Positions 35,282 through 44,818 of a stretch of DNA of 64,000 bases are shown here, in pieces. Positions within the stretch are counted from its first letter, which is position 1. The number at the start of each line of letters is the position of its first letter. Source of the stretch: an uncultured Alistipes sp. (GTDB taxonomy: Bacteria > Bacteroidota > Bacteroidia > Bacteroidales > Rikenellaceae); the NCBI GenBank assembly GCA_944326035.1, contig CALVCS010000010.1, positions 1 to 64,000 of the forward strand. Direction: 5' to 3'. The notes beneath the pieces were generated by a model, which was given only the letters and a program-made list of their open reading frames with translations, ran no database searches and was not told the origin of the DNA. The position numbers and the translations under genes are program-made.

Positions 35282-35555
35282 ACGAAAATATTCGGGATTT
35301 TACACACCCTTTTACACTCTTTCCTAATGGATTCCTCTCCTTTGTCCGCTCCGATTCCGAATTTGGGGAGTCGTCTCTTTGTCGGCTGGGAAAGCGGGGG
35401 CATTCGACGGAAGGCGGAACGATGGATCCGGGGAGAAAAGGGTGCGTTGAATCAGCGGGAACCGGAGGCGGGACCTATTTGGTGTTCCCTGTTTTCCCTT
35501 TAATGCGAAGTACGATTATTTACCTCTTTCCCAGGATGATGGATGACTGTTCCGA
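35282..35555. other. intergenic stretch upstream of uxaC
   Basis: Contains only the upstream region of uxaC and the 3' flank of the ATPase gene. No gene or strong hairpin seen. Confidence 0.4.
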
Positions 35556-36989
35556 TCATTCGCTCAGGAAAGTGTCGGCATCGGTGACTTCGAGATTCGC
35601 TTCCGAGTCGAAAGCAAAATCAATGGGACTGGGCGTGACAAGGATGCCTCGAGGGGCTTGGGTGATCTCCAGGGCCCGTAACAAGCCTTCGCTCTTTTGT
35701 TGCAGCCGGTCGGGGTCTTCGGCTTCGTAACACGTTTGTACGCATAGAATAGGACGACCCTCTTCCCGAACGATAAAATCGCAGCCGCCCGCTTCCGAAG
35801 TGTAAAATAGCTCTTCATAACGATGGGCTAAGTGGTGATACAGCGCAGTTTCGAAACAACGGGCGTGTAACGGGTATGGATGGGGATTCAACGCGGTGAT
35901 CAGAGCGGTGTCTGCCGCATAGACCTTACGCGGATTAATGGCTCGTTGGGCGGGGTTTTCGCTCCAGTACGGGACAAAAGAGAGTAGTCCGGCCCGTTCC
36001 AGGTGTTCCATGTGTTCGGTCACCGTCGTGACGGCTTTGATGCGGAGTTCGTTCCGCAGCGCGTTGGCGGTCACTTTCTCGCCGCTGGAGATGATTAGCC
36101 GTAGAGCGAGTCGTCGCAGCGTCTCCTGATCGCGGATGCCTTTGGCCAACAGCACATCCCGATTCAAAATCGTGTCATACAGGTCGAAAAGGGCGGTTTG
36201 CCGCGTGTTTTTTTGCAGTTCGGGGAAGGCTCCCCGTTGCAGGTACTCCTGCACGGCACTTGCAGAGGGGCGTTTGTGCTGGATCTCGAGAAATTCAGAA
36301 TAGGAAAACAGCGGGACCCGAATCAGTATAAAACGATCACAGAAAGCTTCGAACGGCGATTGTGATGGGCCGGAGGAGGTTTCTACAGCCAGTCGGGCTT
36401 CGGAAGGGAGAGCGGAAGGGTGTCGGTGCATCGGGCGGCTGGTCGAGGAGGTGACGGCTCGTTGCATCGTTCGCGAACGTCCCGACGGGCTGGTGGAGGC
36501 CGCTAAAGATCGGCGCCCCCCTCTGCGGGGATTGGAGAAGGCCGCGTGGGTTCCATGTAGACGCAGGTACTGGGCCTGTCGGAGCTGCTGCAACGTGTCG
36601 AAAGAGACCGTGGCGATCACTTTGATGCCGCCATCCAGCAATTCGCAGACAAACGGTAACCACCCCTCGGCTCGGTCGATCTTGTCGAACAGTACCACCC
36701 CTCGTCCCGATTCGGCAATCAGTCGGGTCAGCTTTTCGAAATCCCCGGCGTCGAACCCAGCTAAACGGGGATCTTCGAGGTTGATATACCAGGCCTGGGC
36801 ATACTCGCTGCGTCTCAGTTGCCACAGTAGAGTGCTGCGCCCCGCTCCTCGCAGGCCGCCCAACAACAGGGCCCGATCGCTCAGATAGGGAATCTCGTGG
36901 AGCAGATGGCGGGTCAGTCCCGGAAGGCGTTCTTCCTGGGCTTTGTTCTGTTTCTCGACGAGGTGGGCGAGCACGGATTTCGGAATCAT
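35556..36989 (-). CDS. DUF4143-type ATPase with degenerate nucleotide-binding motifs
   Basis: 477 residues with the plan of the AAA-14/DUF4143 family: N-terminal P-loop domain, winged-helix middle (SGEKVTANALRNELRIKAVTTVTEHMEHLERAGLL), and C-terminal nuclease-like domain (ALYHHL...CDFIVREEGRPILCVQTCYE). The P-loop is GGLRGAGRST with Arg51 where Lys is expected, and Walker B is VVLFDKID with Lys103 in place of Glu, so ATP hydrolysis is doubtful. About residues 148-213 are a Ser/Arg/Pro-rich low-complexity insert in place of the usual segment after Walker B. The reading frame is intact over its whole length. Function of the family is not well established. Monocistronic. Confidence 0.75.
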   Translation of the reverse strand: MIPKSVLAHLVEKQNKAQEERLPGLTRHLLHEIPYLSDRALLLGGLRGAGRSTLLWQLRRSEYAQAWYINLEDPRLAGFDAGDFEKLTRLIAESGRGVVLFDKIDRAEGWLPFVCELLDGGIKVIATVSFDTLQQLRQAQYLRLHGTHAAFSNPRRGGRRSLAASTSPSGRSRTMQRAVTSSTSRPMHRHPSALPSEARLAVETSSGPSQSPFEAFCDRFILIRVPLFSYSEFLEIQHKRPSASAVQEYLQRGAFPELQKNTRQTALFDLYDTILNRDVLLAKGIRDQETLRRLALRLIISSGEKVTANALRNELRIKAVTTVTEHMEHLERAGLLSFVPYWSENPAQRAINPRKVYAADTALITALNPHPYPLHARCFETALYHHLAHRYEELFYTSEAGGCDFIVREEGRPILCVQTCYEAEDPDRLQQKSEGLLRALEITQAPRGILVTPSPIDFAFDSEANLEVTDADTFLSE

Positions 36990-37027
36990 ACGACGTTATA
37001 AAATATGGGTTGGACGGCATCTTTCCC

Positions 37028-37035
37028 CAAAGGTA
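37028..37035 (-). promoter_or_regulatory. -7 element upstream of the DUF4143 ATPase gene
   Basis: TACCTTTG on the minus strand, 39 bases before the ATG at 36989. The same octamer precedes mutA and the M23 gene. The -33 region is T-rich only. Confidence 0.5.
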
Positions 37036-37136
37036 CGAATATTTATTTTATGAAAAAATACTTATATAGTTTTATAAAATAAATTTGAAAGGAGCTGATT
37101 TAATGATATGTTAAAATTGGGTTGCGAAAATCGCAC

Positions 37137-37144
37137 TATTTTTG
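37137..37144 (+). promoter_or_regulatory. -7 element of the porin gene
   Basis: TATTTTTG on the plus strand with a TTGG 16 bases upstream. It lies inside an upstream extension of the porin frame, so the ATG at 37108 cannot be the main start; 37165 fits, with a very short leader. Confidence 0.55.
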
Positions 37145-37164
37145 TGAGCGATCCCAATACCGTT

Positions 37165-38499
37165 ATGCAAATTCAACGTATGAAATGTTCATGGACGAAG
37201 GTGCTCTGCCTCGGAATGATCGGGATGGGCGTTGCGACCCTCGATCTCCGGGCACAGGAACACCCGACTTTACATCCCGATGCCCCCGCCGGCATCGCCC
37301 TGTGGAAAAATGCGTCGACCCATGCGACGACCCAGACCGCAGCAGCCTCCTCCGCGACGGACTTGACGGAGGCCCAATCCGACAAATCGAACAAAAACCT
37401 CCCTTCAACTGCAGAAGACTCAGAAGAGTCGTCGAATGAAATCTCGTATGTGCCCCGCATCGATGGGGCTGTCAAAGCCAAGTTCGAACTGAGTACCTAT
37501 GATGGCGAGTTCCGCTTCAATGTTCGGAACTCTCGATTCGGGGTCTCGGGCAATGTGAGTCGCCGGATGACCTATCGAATGCAGGTCGATTTCAATAACG
37601 AAGGAAAAGTCTCCATTCTGGATGCCTATGCCGGTTATCAGGCCGGCCGATGGGACGTTCGGCTCGGACAGCAACAATACCACCTGAGTACCGACCTGGA
37701 CCGTGGACCCAGCAGCAATATGTTTGCCAACCGTTCGTTCCTGGCGAAATACCTAACCGGCTATTATGGCAGCGAACTCGTCGATGGGAAACCGACTGCA
37801 TTTGTGCGGACCTTGGGCTCACGCGATTTGGGGGTGATGGCGACTTATACGTTGAAGAAACGTATTCCGTTGAAATTCTTTTTCGGGATCTTCAATGGCT
37901 CGGGCATCAATAACCCGGAGTGGGGTCGCACGGTCAATTTCGTAGGACGGGTCGAAATCGGACAGGCCGTGAACGATGGTTGGCGAGTGGCGTTGGCTTA
38001 TTATGACGGTTCGGCGCCGATGCATGACCGCGTGATCGAAAACCGGGGCGTGTATGAACAGGTCCCTTTTAAACAAAAAATGAAGATTGGCGTGGCGGAG
38101 ATGTGTTACCGGGCCGGATTCTTTTTCATCGAAGGGGAGTATGCACGACGCTACCTGGAAAATTACAGCGGGAAATATCAGGTGTTGACCGCCTCGCATA
38201 TCCACACCTATTATCGCTTTCCCATGCGTCCCACGTGTGCGTTGAATCATATCGCGCCGATTGTACGTTGGGATGTCGGGAACGGCATGGATTACCTCAA
38301 TACCGTGACCAAATCCGTCCAAACGGTCAGCGCCAATCGTATTACGGCCGGGGTGAATTTTGGCTTCGGCAAAAAGTTTACCCGCTCCGAAATACGTCTC
38401 AACTATGAAAAATATTTTTTGAAGAATACGCCCTCCGATTTAGCGATCAATAAATTGTATCAGGAAAAATTTACGATCGAAGTGGTCGCTGCCTTCTAA
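37165..38499 (+). CDS. outer-membrane porin, OprO/OprP-like
   Basis: 444 residues from ATG 37165 (37180 is the alternative), starting with a signal peptide that ends near LRAQEHP. A Thr/Ser/Ala-rich low-complexity stretch (about 50-95) precedes a beta-barrel: alternating strands such as YRMQVDFNNEGKVSILDAYAGYQ and a C-terminal Phe after VVAAF, the outer-membrane assembly signal. The RFNVRNSRFGVSGNVS segment is typical of phosphate-selective-type porins in Bacteroidota. Specificity for phosphate is not shown. A single gene ahead of tRNA-His. Confidence 0.82.
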   Translation: MQIQRMKCSWTKVLCLGMIGMGVATLDLRAQEHPTLHPDAPAGIALWKNASTHATTQTAAASSATDLTEAQSDKSNKNLPSTAEDSEESSNEISYVPRIDGAVKAKFELSTYDGEFRFNVRNSRFGVSGNVSRRMTYRMQVDFNNEGKVSILDAYAGYQAGRWDVRLGQQQYHLSTDLDRGPSSNMFANRSFLAKYLTGYYGSELVDGKPTAFVRTLGSRDLGVMATYTLKKRIPLKFFFGIFNGSGINNPEWGRTVNFVGRVEIGQAVNDGWRVALAYYDGSAPMHDRVIENRGVYEQVPFKQKMKIGVAEMCYRAGFFFIEGEYARRYLENYSGKYQVLTASHIHTYYRFPMRPTCALNHIAPIVRWDVGNGMDYLNTVTKSVQTVSANRITAGVNFGFGKKFTRSEIRLNYEKYFLKNTPSDLAINKLYQEKFTIEVVAAF

Positions 38500-38591
38500 A
38501 AACGAGACGATTAGCCGAGGGGGGCAGCTCTCCGCCCCCAGCGTTTCGAGATCGGATCCCGTGTGGGAATGCGAGAATCCGTTCCGAAAAT

Positions 38592-38622
38592 TTTGGAAAA
38601 ACCAAAAAGAGTGTTAAATTTG
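38592..38622 (+). promoter_or_regulatory. promoter of tRNA-His (Bacteroidota sigma type)
   Basis: TTTG (38592-38595), exactly 19 bases, TAAATTTG (38615-38622). The second full match to the consensus in the window, 29 bases before the tRNA. Confidence 0.78.
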
Positions 38623-38651
38623 CACGCTGTTTCAAAGGAAAGCAGCTATAT

Positions 38652-38729
38652 GGTGGATGTAGCTCAGTTGGTTAGAGCGTCGGATTGTGGTCCCGAAGGT
38701 CGTGGGTTCGAGGCCCATCTTCCACCCCA
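38652..38729 (+). tRNA. tRNA-His (GTG)
   Basis: Cloverleaf with the extra G(-1) opposite C73 that is specific to histidine, D arm GCTC-AGTTGGTTA-GAGC, loop TTGTGGT with anticodon GTG, T arm GTGGG-TTCGAGG-CCCAT. CCA appears to be encoded (38727-38729). The anticodon stem TCGGA/CCCGA has an A31-C39 mismatch next to the loop, and the acceptor stem has U6-U67, as far as this reading allows. Confidence 0.92.
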
Positions 38730-38756
38730 AGGTCGCTGAGAAAGCGACCTTTTTTT
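38729..38756 (+). terminator. terminator of tRNA-His
   Basis: AAGGTCGCT (38729-38737) pairs with AGCGACCTT (38743-38751), followed by T5. It overlaps the tRNA 3' end by one base. Confidence 0.85.
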
Positions 38757-38885
38757 GTGGCTTTACGTCTCGTGTGGCCGAAAGCCTGTACCGGTCCGGA
38801 TCCGATACGAACAGCCCCTGCGAAGGCTGCGGTCGATGGCGGGAGATCCCCGCTGGACCGGACGTCTAATCCCTTTATTATTTTT

Positions 38886-40586
38886 ATGAACGATTTATCG
38901 GAATTCAGTGCGTTGGGACTCTCCCCTAAGGCGCTCGACGCCATTCGGGCCAAAGGTTTTGAGCTCCCCTCGCCCATTCAACAATTGACGATCCCGGTCC
39001 TGCTCGACCGGGACAATCACCGGGATCTCATTGCGCAGGCCCAAACCGGAACCGGCAAAACGGCCGCCTTCGGTTTGCCGCTCGTGGAACGCTTGCAACC
39101 GAAAGCAGGGACGGTCCAGGCTTTGATTCTGGTCCCGACGCGTGAATTGGCGCTCCAGGTGACGGAAGAACTCCTCTCGCTGAATACCTATAGCCGCTTG
39201 TCGATCGCTCCGATTTATGGTGGGGCGTCGATGAACGAACAGTTGCGTCGCCTGAAGAAGGGGATCGATGTGGTGGTGGGAACCCCGGGACGAATCCTCG
39301 ATCACCTGAAACGCGGGACCCTCGATTTGCACGCGTTGCAGTACCTTGTGTTGGACGAAGCGGACGAGATGCTCAACATGGGGTTCATCGAGGATGTCGA
39401 GGCGATTCTGGCCGCCTCCAATGACCAGCGACGGATTCTGCTCTTTTCGGCGACCATGCCTCAGCGGATTGTGGACCTTTCCCGGCGGTATATGCAGGAT
39501 GCACAGTTGCTGAAAGTCCCCGCTCAGGAGATGACGACCGAGTTGACGGATCAGATCTATTTCGAGGTGCGGGAGAGCGATAAGTTCGATGCCCTGACCC
39601 GCATCGTGGATGTGGAACCGGATTTCTACGGCATTGTCTTCTGTCGGACCAAAGTGGGGGTGGATGAATTGGTGAGTCGGCTGATCGAACGCGGATATGC
39701 CGCCGAAGGCTTGCATGGCGATGTCTCTCAGACTCAGCGGGAAAAGATTCTCCGCAAATTTAAAAAGAAACAGGTGACGATCTTGGTGGCGACCGATGTG
39801 GCGGCCCGGGGAATCGATGTCCAGAATCTGACGCATGTCATCAACTATTCCTTGCCGCAGGATACCGAAAGTTATGTGCATCGTATCGGTCGTACCGGGC
39901 GGGCCGGAAAAACCGGGACAGCCATCACTTTTATTTCGAGCGCCGAGTATCGTCAGTTCGGGGCGTTGCAACGACAGATCGGAACGTCGATCAAAAAGGA
40001 GGCCCTCCCCTCTGTACAGGATGTGATCGAGACCAAAAAGATGAAAATCCGCGAAGAGTTGGCCGAGATTGTGGAGAATGGAACCTACAGCGAGTATCTG
40101 GACGTGGCGCGCGAGATGCTGACAGGAAAAGAACCTGAAATTGTCTTGGCGTCGTTGCTGAGGCTGGCGTTTAAAAACGAACTGGAAGAGAGCCATTATC
40201 CGGAAATCCGATCGATCAATGTCGATCGACGGGGAACAGCTCGGTTGTTTCTGTCGATCGGGCGGATCGATGGATATGATGCGCGAAAATTGGTGCGGTT
40301 GTTGAAACGGGAGTGTGGATTGACTGACAGCAAGATCGACGATGTACGTCTGATGGAGTGTTATTCGTTTGTGACGGTACCTTTTGCCGAGGCCCGGACG
40401 GTGATCGATCAGCTGAATCGTATTCGTCACGGAGGGCGACCGCTGGCCGGTCTGGCCAAATCGGAGGCGCCGGGCCCCTCTAAAAGAGGCGTTGCCCGGT
40501 CAATTGCCCGTCGGTCAGTCGGGACGTCCGAGCCATCAGCGGGAGACGGGAGAGCATCCCCGCTCTGCCACGAACGGCCAGGCTGA
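38886..40586 (+). CDS. DEAD-box RNA helicase, DeaD/DbpA type
   Basis: 566 residues from ATG 38886; the frame runs back through the tRNA, which is not coding. All helicase motifs are seen: Q motif, AQTGTGKT (I), PTRELALQ (Ia), TPGR (Ib), DEAD (II), SAT (III), HRIGRTGRAG (VI). A DbpA-type RNA-binding domain lies at about residues 437-515 (YPEIRSINVDRRG to TVIDQL), pointing to a role in ribosome or RNA remodelling at low temperature. After residue 520 the frame becomes Ser/Pro/Gly-rich and stops at 40586. The +1 frame stays open to 40788 with a basic Arg/Gln-rich tail typical of such helicases, so the C-terminus may be frameshifted here. The core assignment is firm, the end is not. Confidence 0.9.
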   Translation: MNDLSEFSALGLSPKALDAIRAKGFELPSPIQQLTIPVLLDRDNHRDLIAQAQTGTGKTAAFGLPLVERLQPKAGTVQALILVPTRELALQVTEELLSLNTYSRLSIAPIYGGASMNEQLRRLKKGIDVVVGTPGRILDHLKRGTLDLHALQYLVLDEADEMLNMGFIEDVEAILAASNDQRRILLFSATMPQRIVDLSRRYMQDAQLLKVPAQEMTTELTDQIYFEVRESDKFDALTRIVDVEPDFYGIVFCRTKVGVDELVSRLIERGYAAEGLHGDVSQTQREKILRKFKKKQVTILVATDVAARGIDVQNLTHVINYSLPQDTESYVHRIGRTGRAGKTGTAITFISSAEYRQFGALQRQIGTSIKKEALPSVQDVIETKKMKIREELAEIVENGTYSEYLDVAREMLTGKEPEIVLASLLRLAFKNELEESHYPEIRSINVDRRGTARLFLSIGRIDGYDARKLVRLLKRECGLTDSKIDDVRLMECYSFVTVPFAEARTVIDQLNRIRHGGRPLAGLAKSEAPGPSKRGVARSIARRSVGTSEPSAGDGRASPLCHERPG

Positions 40587-40801
40587 AAAGGCGCAGAGGC
40601 GGCAGACCCCGTCCCGTCGCAGCGGCCAATCGGCGGGAGGCTCTTTCCGTAGAGCCTCCCAGCCTCGCGGGAACGATACCTGGCGGGAGGATTTCGAACA
40701 ATTGATGGCCAATGCGACCGGACGCTGGGGCGGGAAAGAGGGCGCTGAAAGGACGCCCCGTTCTCAGAAACGAACCCGAAAGGGTTGATTCCGGTGAAAT
40801 G

Positions 40802-40850
40802 GAACAGAGACCCGCCCGGCTGCCACAAGCGGCCGGGCGGGTCTCTGTTC
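40802..40850 (+). terminator. long perfect inverted repeat after the helicase
   Basis: A perfect 19-base inverted repeat: 40802-40820 and 40832-40850, 11-base loop, starting 14 bases after the +1-frame stop at 40786-40788. No T run follows. It may be a strong terminator or mRNA 3' end stem. Confidence 0.7.
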
Positions 40851-40906
40851 AGGGCGGGCCGAGAGGGTCGATGGAGCGGCCGGTCTCTCCGGAAGCGGTG
40901 ACAAAG

Positions 40907-40990
40907 TGTCAGCCGGTGTCAGCGAAGATCGGGCAGATTGGCGGATTTCCGGTCAAAAAAGTGTCAAAACGGGTTTGGCATACTATATGC
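40907..40990 (+). promoter_or_regulatory. groES upstream region with TGTCA repeats and a -24/-12-like site
   Basis: Three TGTCA copies (40907, 40917, 40962) and then TTGGCATACTATATGCA (40975-40991), where GG and GC are 10 bases apart as in sigma-54 promoters. A housekeeping -33/-7 reading (TTTGG with TATATGC) is also possible. No CIRCE-type inverted repeat (TTAGCACTC-N9-GAGTGCTAA) was seen, so HrcA control is not supported. Confidence 0.4.
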
Positions 40991-41070
40991 AAAAGAGGGG
41001 AGTGTCGCGGCGAAAAAAGAGCCGCCGGAAACCTTGAATTTAATTAATCATTAACTAAAACCATAAAACG

Positions 41071-41343
41071 ATGCAAGTAAAACCGTTAGCAGACAGAGTT
41101 CTGATCGAACCCAATCCCGCTGAAGAAAAAACCGCGGGTGGATTGATTATCCCCGATACGGCCAAAGAAAAACCGCTTTCCGGTAAAGTAATCGCCGCAG
41201 GTCCCGGTACCGCCGACATCAAAATGGAAGTCAAAGTAGGGGACCAGGTACTGTACGGTAAATACGCCGGCACCGAAATCAATATCGACGGTAAAGACTA
41301 TCTGATGATGAAACAAGGCGATATTCTCGCCGTATTGTCGTAA
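41071..41343 (+). CDS. groES: co-chaperonin GroES
   Basis: Lid of the GroEL folding chamber, 90 residues. N-terminal [12 protein letters not shown], mobile loop around [18 protein letters not shown] and the closing YGKYAGTEI segment are all standard. It sits 40 bases before groEL in the usual heat-shock operon. Confidence 0.98.
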   Translation: MQVKPLADRVLIEPNPAEEKTAGGLIIPDTAKEKPLSGKVIAAGPGTADIKMEVKVGDQVLYGKYAGTEINIDGKDYLMMKQGDILAVLS

Positions 41344-41371
41344 ATACGACGGAAAATCGTTTAATTCCTAA

Positions 41372-43018
<1,647 letters not shown>

Positions 43019-43039
43019 TCGGTCGCTCGACTGAAATGA

Positions 43040-43072
43040 AGAGGCTCTCCGAGAGGAGAGCCTCTTTTTTTT
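43040..43072 (+). terminator. terminator of groESL
   Basis: AGAGGCTCTCC (43040-43050), GAGA loop, perfect complement (43055-43065), then a run of seven T. Confidence 0.95.
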
Positions 43073-43180
43073 GTCTCTATGGTTGATGAAATGCTGCCAG
43101 GGTTGGCCAGTCAGAGAGCGGCCACTCTCTCTTCTCCGGTGCAGCATAAGGAGGTCGGTCGTGGATGACCGGAGGGGCGC

Positions 43181-44557
43181 TTAGTGGTCCGATCCGCCGA
43201 AAAGCACACGGGCCAGCTCTTCGATCTTGTGGACGTAGAGGATTTCGATTCCTTTGGGTGGTTTACCCAGATTTTTACGCAGATAGCCCGATACGACGAT
43301 GCGACGGAAACCCAATCGGGCCGCTTCACTGATGCGTTGCTCGCTGCGGGGAGCCGGACGAATTTCTCCCGATAGGCCGATCTCTCCGGCCAGAGCCGTG
43401 CCATCGAGAATGGGTCGGTCGAAGTAGGAGGAGAGAATGGCGGCCACAATGCTGGTGTCCAGTCCCGTATCGTTGATTTTGAAGCCGCCGGCAAAGTTCA
43501 GGAAGACATCTTTGGTGTACATCTTTAAACCGACACGTTTTTCGAGGACGGCCAACAACATATTCAGCCGGCGCGAATCGAATCCGGTGGCCGAACGTTG
43601 CGGTGTTCCGTAGGCTGCCGTACTGACCAGCGCCTGGGTCTCGATCAGGTAGGAACGAGCGCCATCCAGCGCTGCGCCCACGGCAATGCCGCTCAGCGGC
43701 TCTTCGTAGTGGGACAGTAAGATTTCGGACGGATTGCTCACCTCGACCAACCCCTCGCCTCGCATTTCGAAAACCCCGATCTCGTAGGTGGCGCCGAAAC
43801 GGTTTTTGATGCTGCGCAGAATGCGGTAGATGTTGTTGTTGTCGCCTTCGAACTGCAACACCACATCCACGATGTGTTCCAGAATTTTGGGTCCGGCAAT
43901 GATGCCGTCTTTGGTGATATGGCCGATCAAGAGGACCGATGTGTTGGTCTGTTTGGCGTATTTGAGCAGCAGGGCCGCACACTCGCGAATCTGGGAAACG
44001 CTCCCCGGCGATGAGTCGATGGTGTCGCTGTGGATGGTCTGGATCGAATCGATGACCACCAAGGAGGGGCGATGTTCGGCCAGCTCGCGCAAGATGTTTT
44101 CCAGATGGGTCTCGCTGTAAATGTAGCAGGCTTCGTTGCGAATGCCAAGGCGTTCGGCTCGCATTTTGATCTGATGGGCCGACTCTTCGCCCGAGACGTA
44201 GAGGGTTTTGAGCCCGTTGCCGTGCAGGGCGATTTGCAGACTGAGGGTCGATTTCCCGATGCCCGGTTCCCCGCCCAGCAATACCATCGATCCCGGTACG
44301 AGACCTCCCCCCAAGACCCGGTTCACTTCATGTCCGGGCAGCAGGATGCGGCTGTACTCTTCCTGACGGATCTCACGGACCGGTAAAGGCCGGTTTCGCT
44401 CGCCTTCCAGAGCGAAAGAGGGGGCTCGGGGACTCTCTTTTGAAACGACCTCCTCCACAAAGGTGTTCCACTCCCCGCACGCCGGGCATTTACCGACCCA
44501 TTTGGTCGATTCGTAACCGCAGTTGCGGCAAAAAAAGCTCTTTTTGAGTTTCGCCAT
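43181..44557 (-). CDS. radA: DNA repair protein RadA
   Basis: Branch-migration factor in recombinational repair, 458 residues. N-terminal zinc finger with CxxC...CxxC (FCRNCGY and KCPACGEW), RecA-like ATPase with GGEPGIGKST (Walker A) near residue 90, the RadA-specific KNRFG motif near 253, and a C-terminal Lon-protease-like domain (DGTALAGEIGLSGEIRPAP). Converges with groEL. The start has the usual MAKLKKSFFCRNCG. Confidence 0.96.
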   Translation of the reverse strand: MAKLKKSFFCRNCGYESTKWVGKCPACGEWNTFVEEVVSKESPRAPSFALEGERNRPLPVREIRQEEYSRILLPGHEVNRVLGGGLVPGSMVLLGGEPGIGKSTLSLQIALHGNGLKTLYVSGEESAHQIKMRAERLGIRNEACYIYSETHLENILRELAEHRPSLVVIDSIQTIHSDTIDSSPGSVSQIRECAALLLKYAKQTNTSVLLIGHITKDGIIAGPKILEHIVDVVLQFEGDNNNIYRILRSIKNRFGATYEIGVFEMRGEGLVEVSNPSEILLSHYEEPLSGIAVGAALDGARSYLIETQALVSTAAYGTPQRSATGFDSRRLNMLLAVLEKRVGLKMYTKDVFLNFAGGFKINDTGLDTSIVAAILSSYFDRPILDGTALAGEIGLSGEIRPAPRSEQRISEAARLGFRRIVVSGYLRKNLGKPPKGIEILYVHKIEELARVLFGGSDH

Positions 44558-44684
44558 ACGTCAAACATTCATTCAGGGAGGGCTTGGTCGCGCCTCCGTT
44601 CGCTCGTCGGTCAGGTCTGTCGCCTCATTCCGGATCAGGGGGCCTTACAGGGCCAGGCCCGGCATCTCAGACGGGCGTCCTCCT

Positions 44685-44818
44685 CTTGCAGCAATTAGGT
44701 ATTCCGTATTTTGCAGGAGTCAGGCATTCCTCCTCTGGTAGGGGGTAGACGTTCCTTGTCTTGCAGAGATCAGGCCTTCAGGGGCTTACAGAAATTAAGC
44801 CTTCAGAGCCTTGCGGAG
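44685..44818. repeat. 25-base tandem repeat reaching into the ltaE 3' end
   Basis: Five units start exactly 25 bases apart at 44685, 44710, 44735, 44760 and 44785; a sixth, CTTGCGG, at 44810 keeps only its first bases. Consensus CTTGCAG-nnn-TNAGGC-nTTC. Units 44760 and 44785 agree best. The last two units overlap the final codons and stop codon of the threonine aldolase gene, so the array appears to have spread from, or into, that gene end. Confidence 0.8.

Noticed and set aside
37108..37164. Upstream extension of the porin frame from ATG 37108
   Set aside because: It contains the likely -7 element and lacks a signal peptide at its start.
38685..38885. Upstream extension of the helicase frame through tRNA-His
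   Set aside because: It crosses the tRNA and its terminator; the family sequence starts at 38886.
40860..41070. CIRCE operator before groES
   Set aside because: The inverted repeat TTAGCACTC-N9-GAGTGCTAA is not present.
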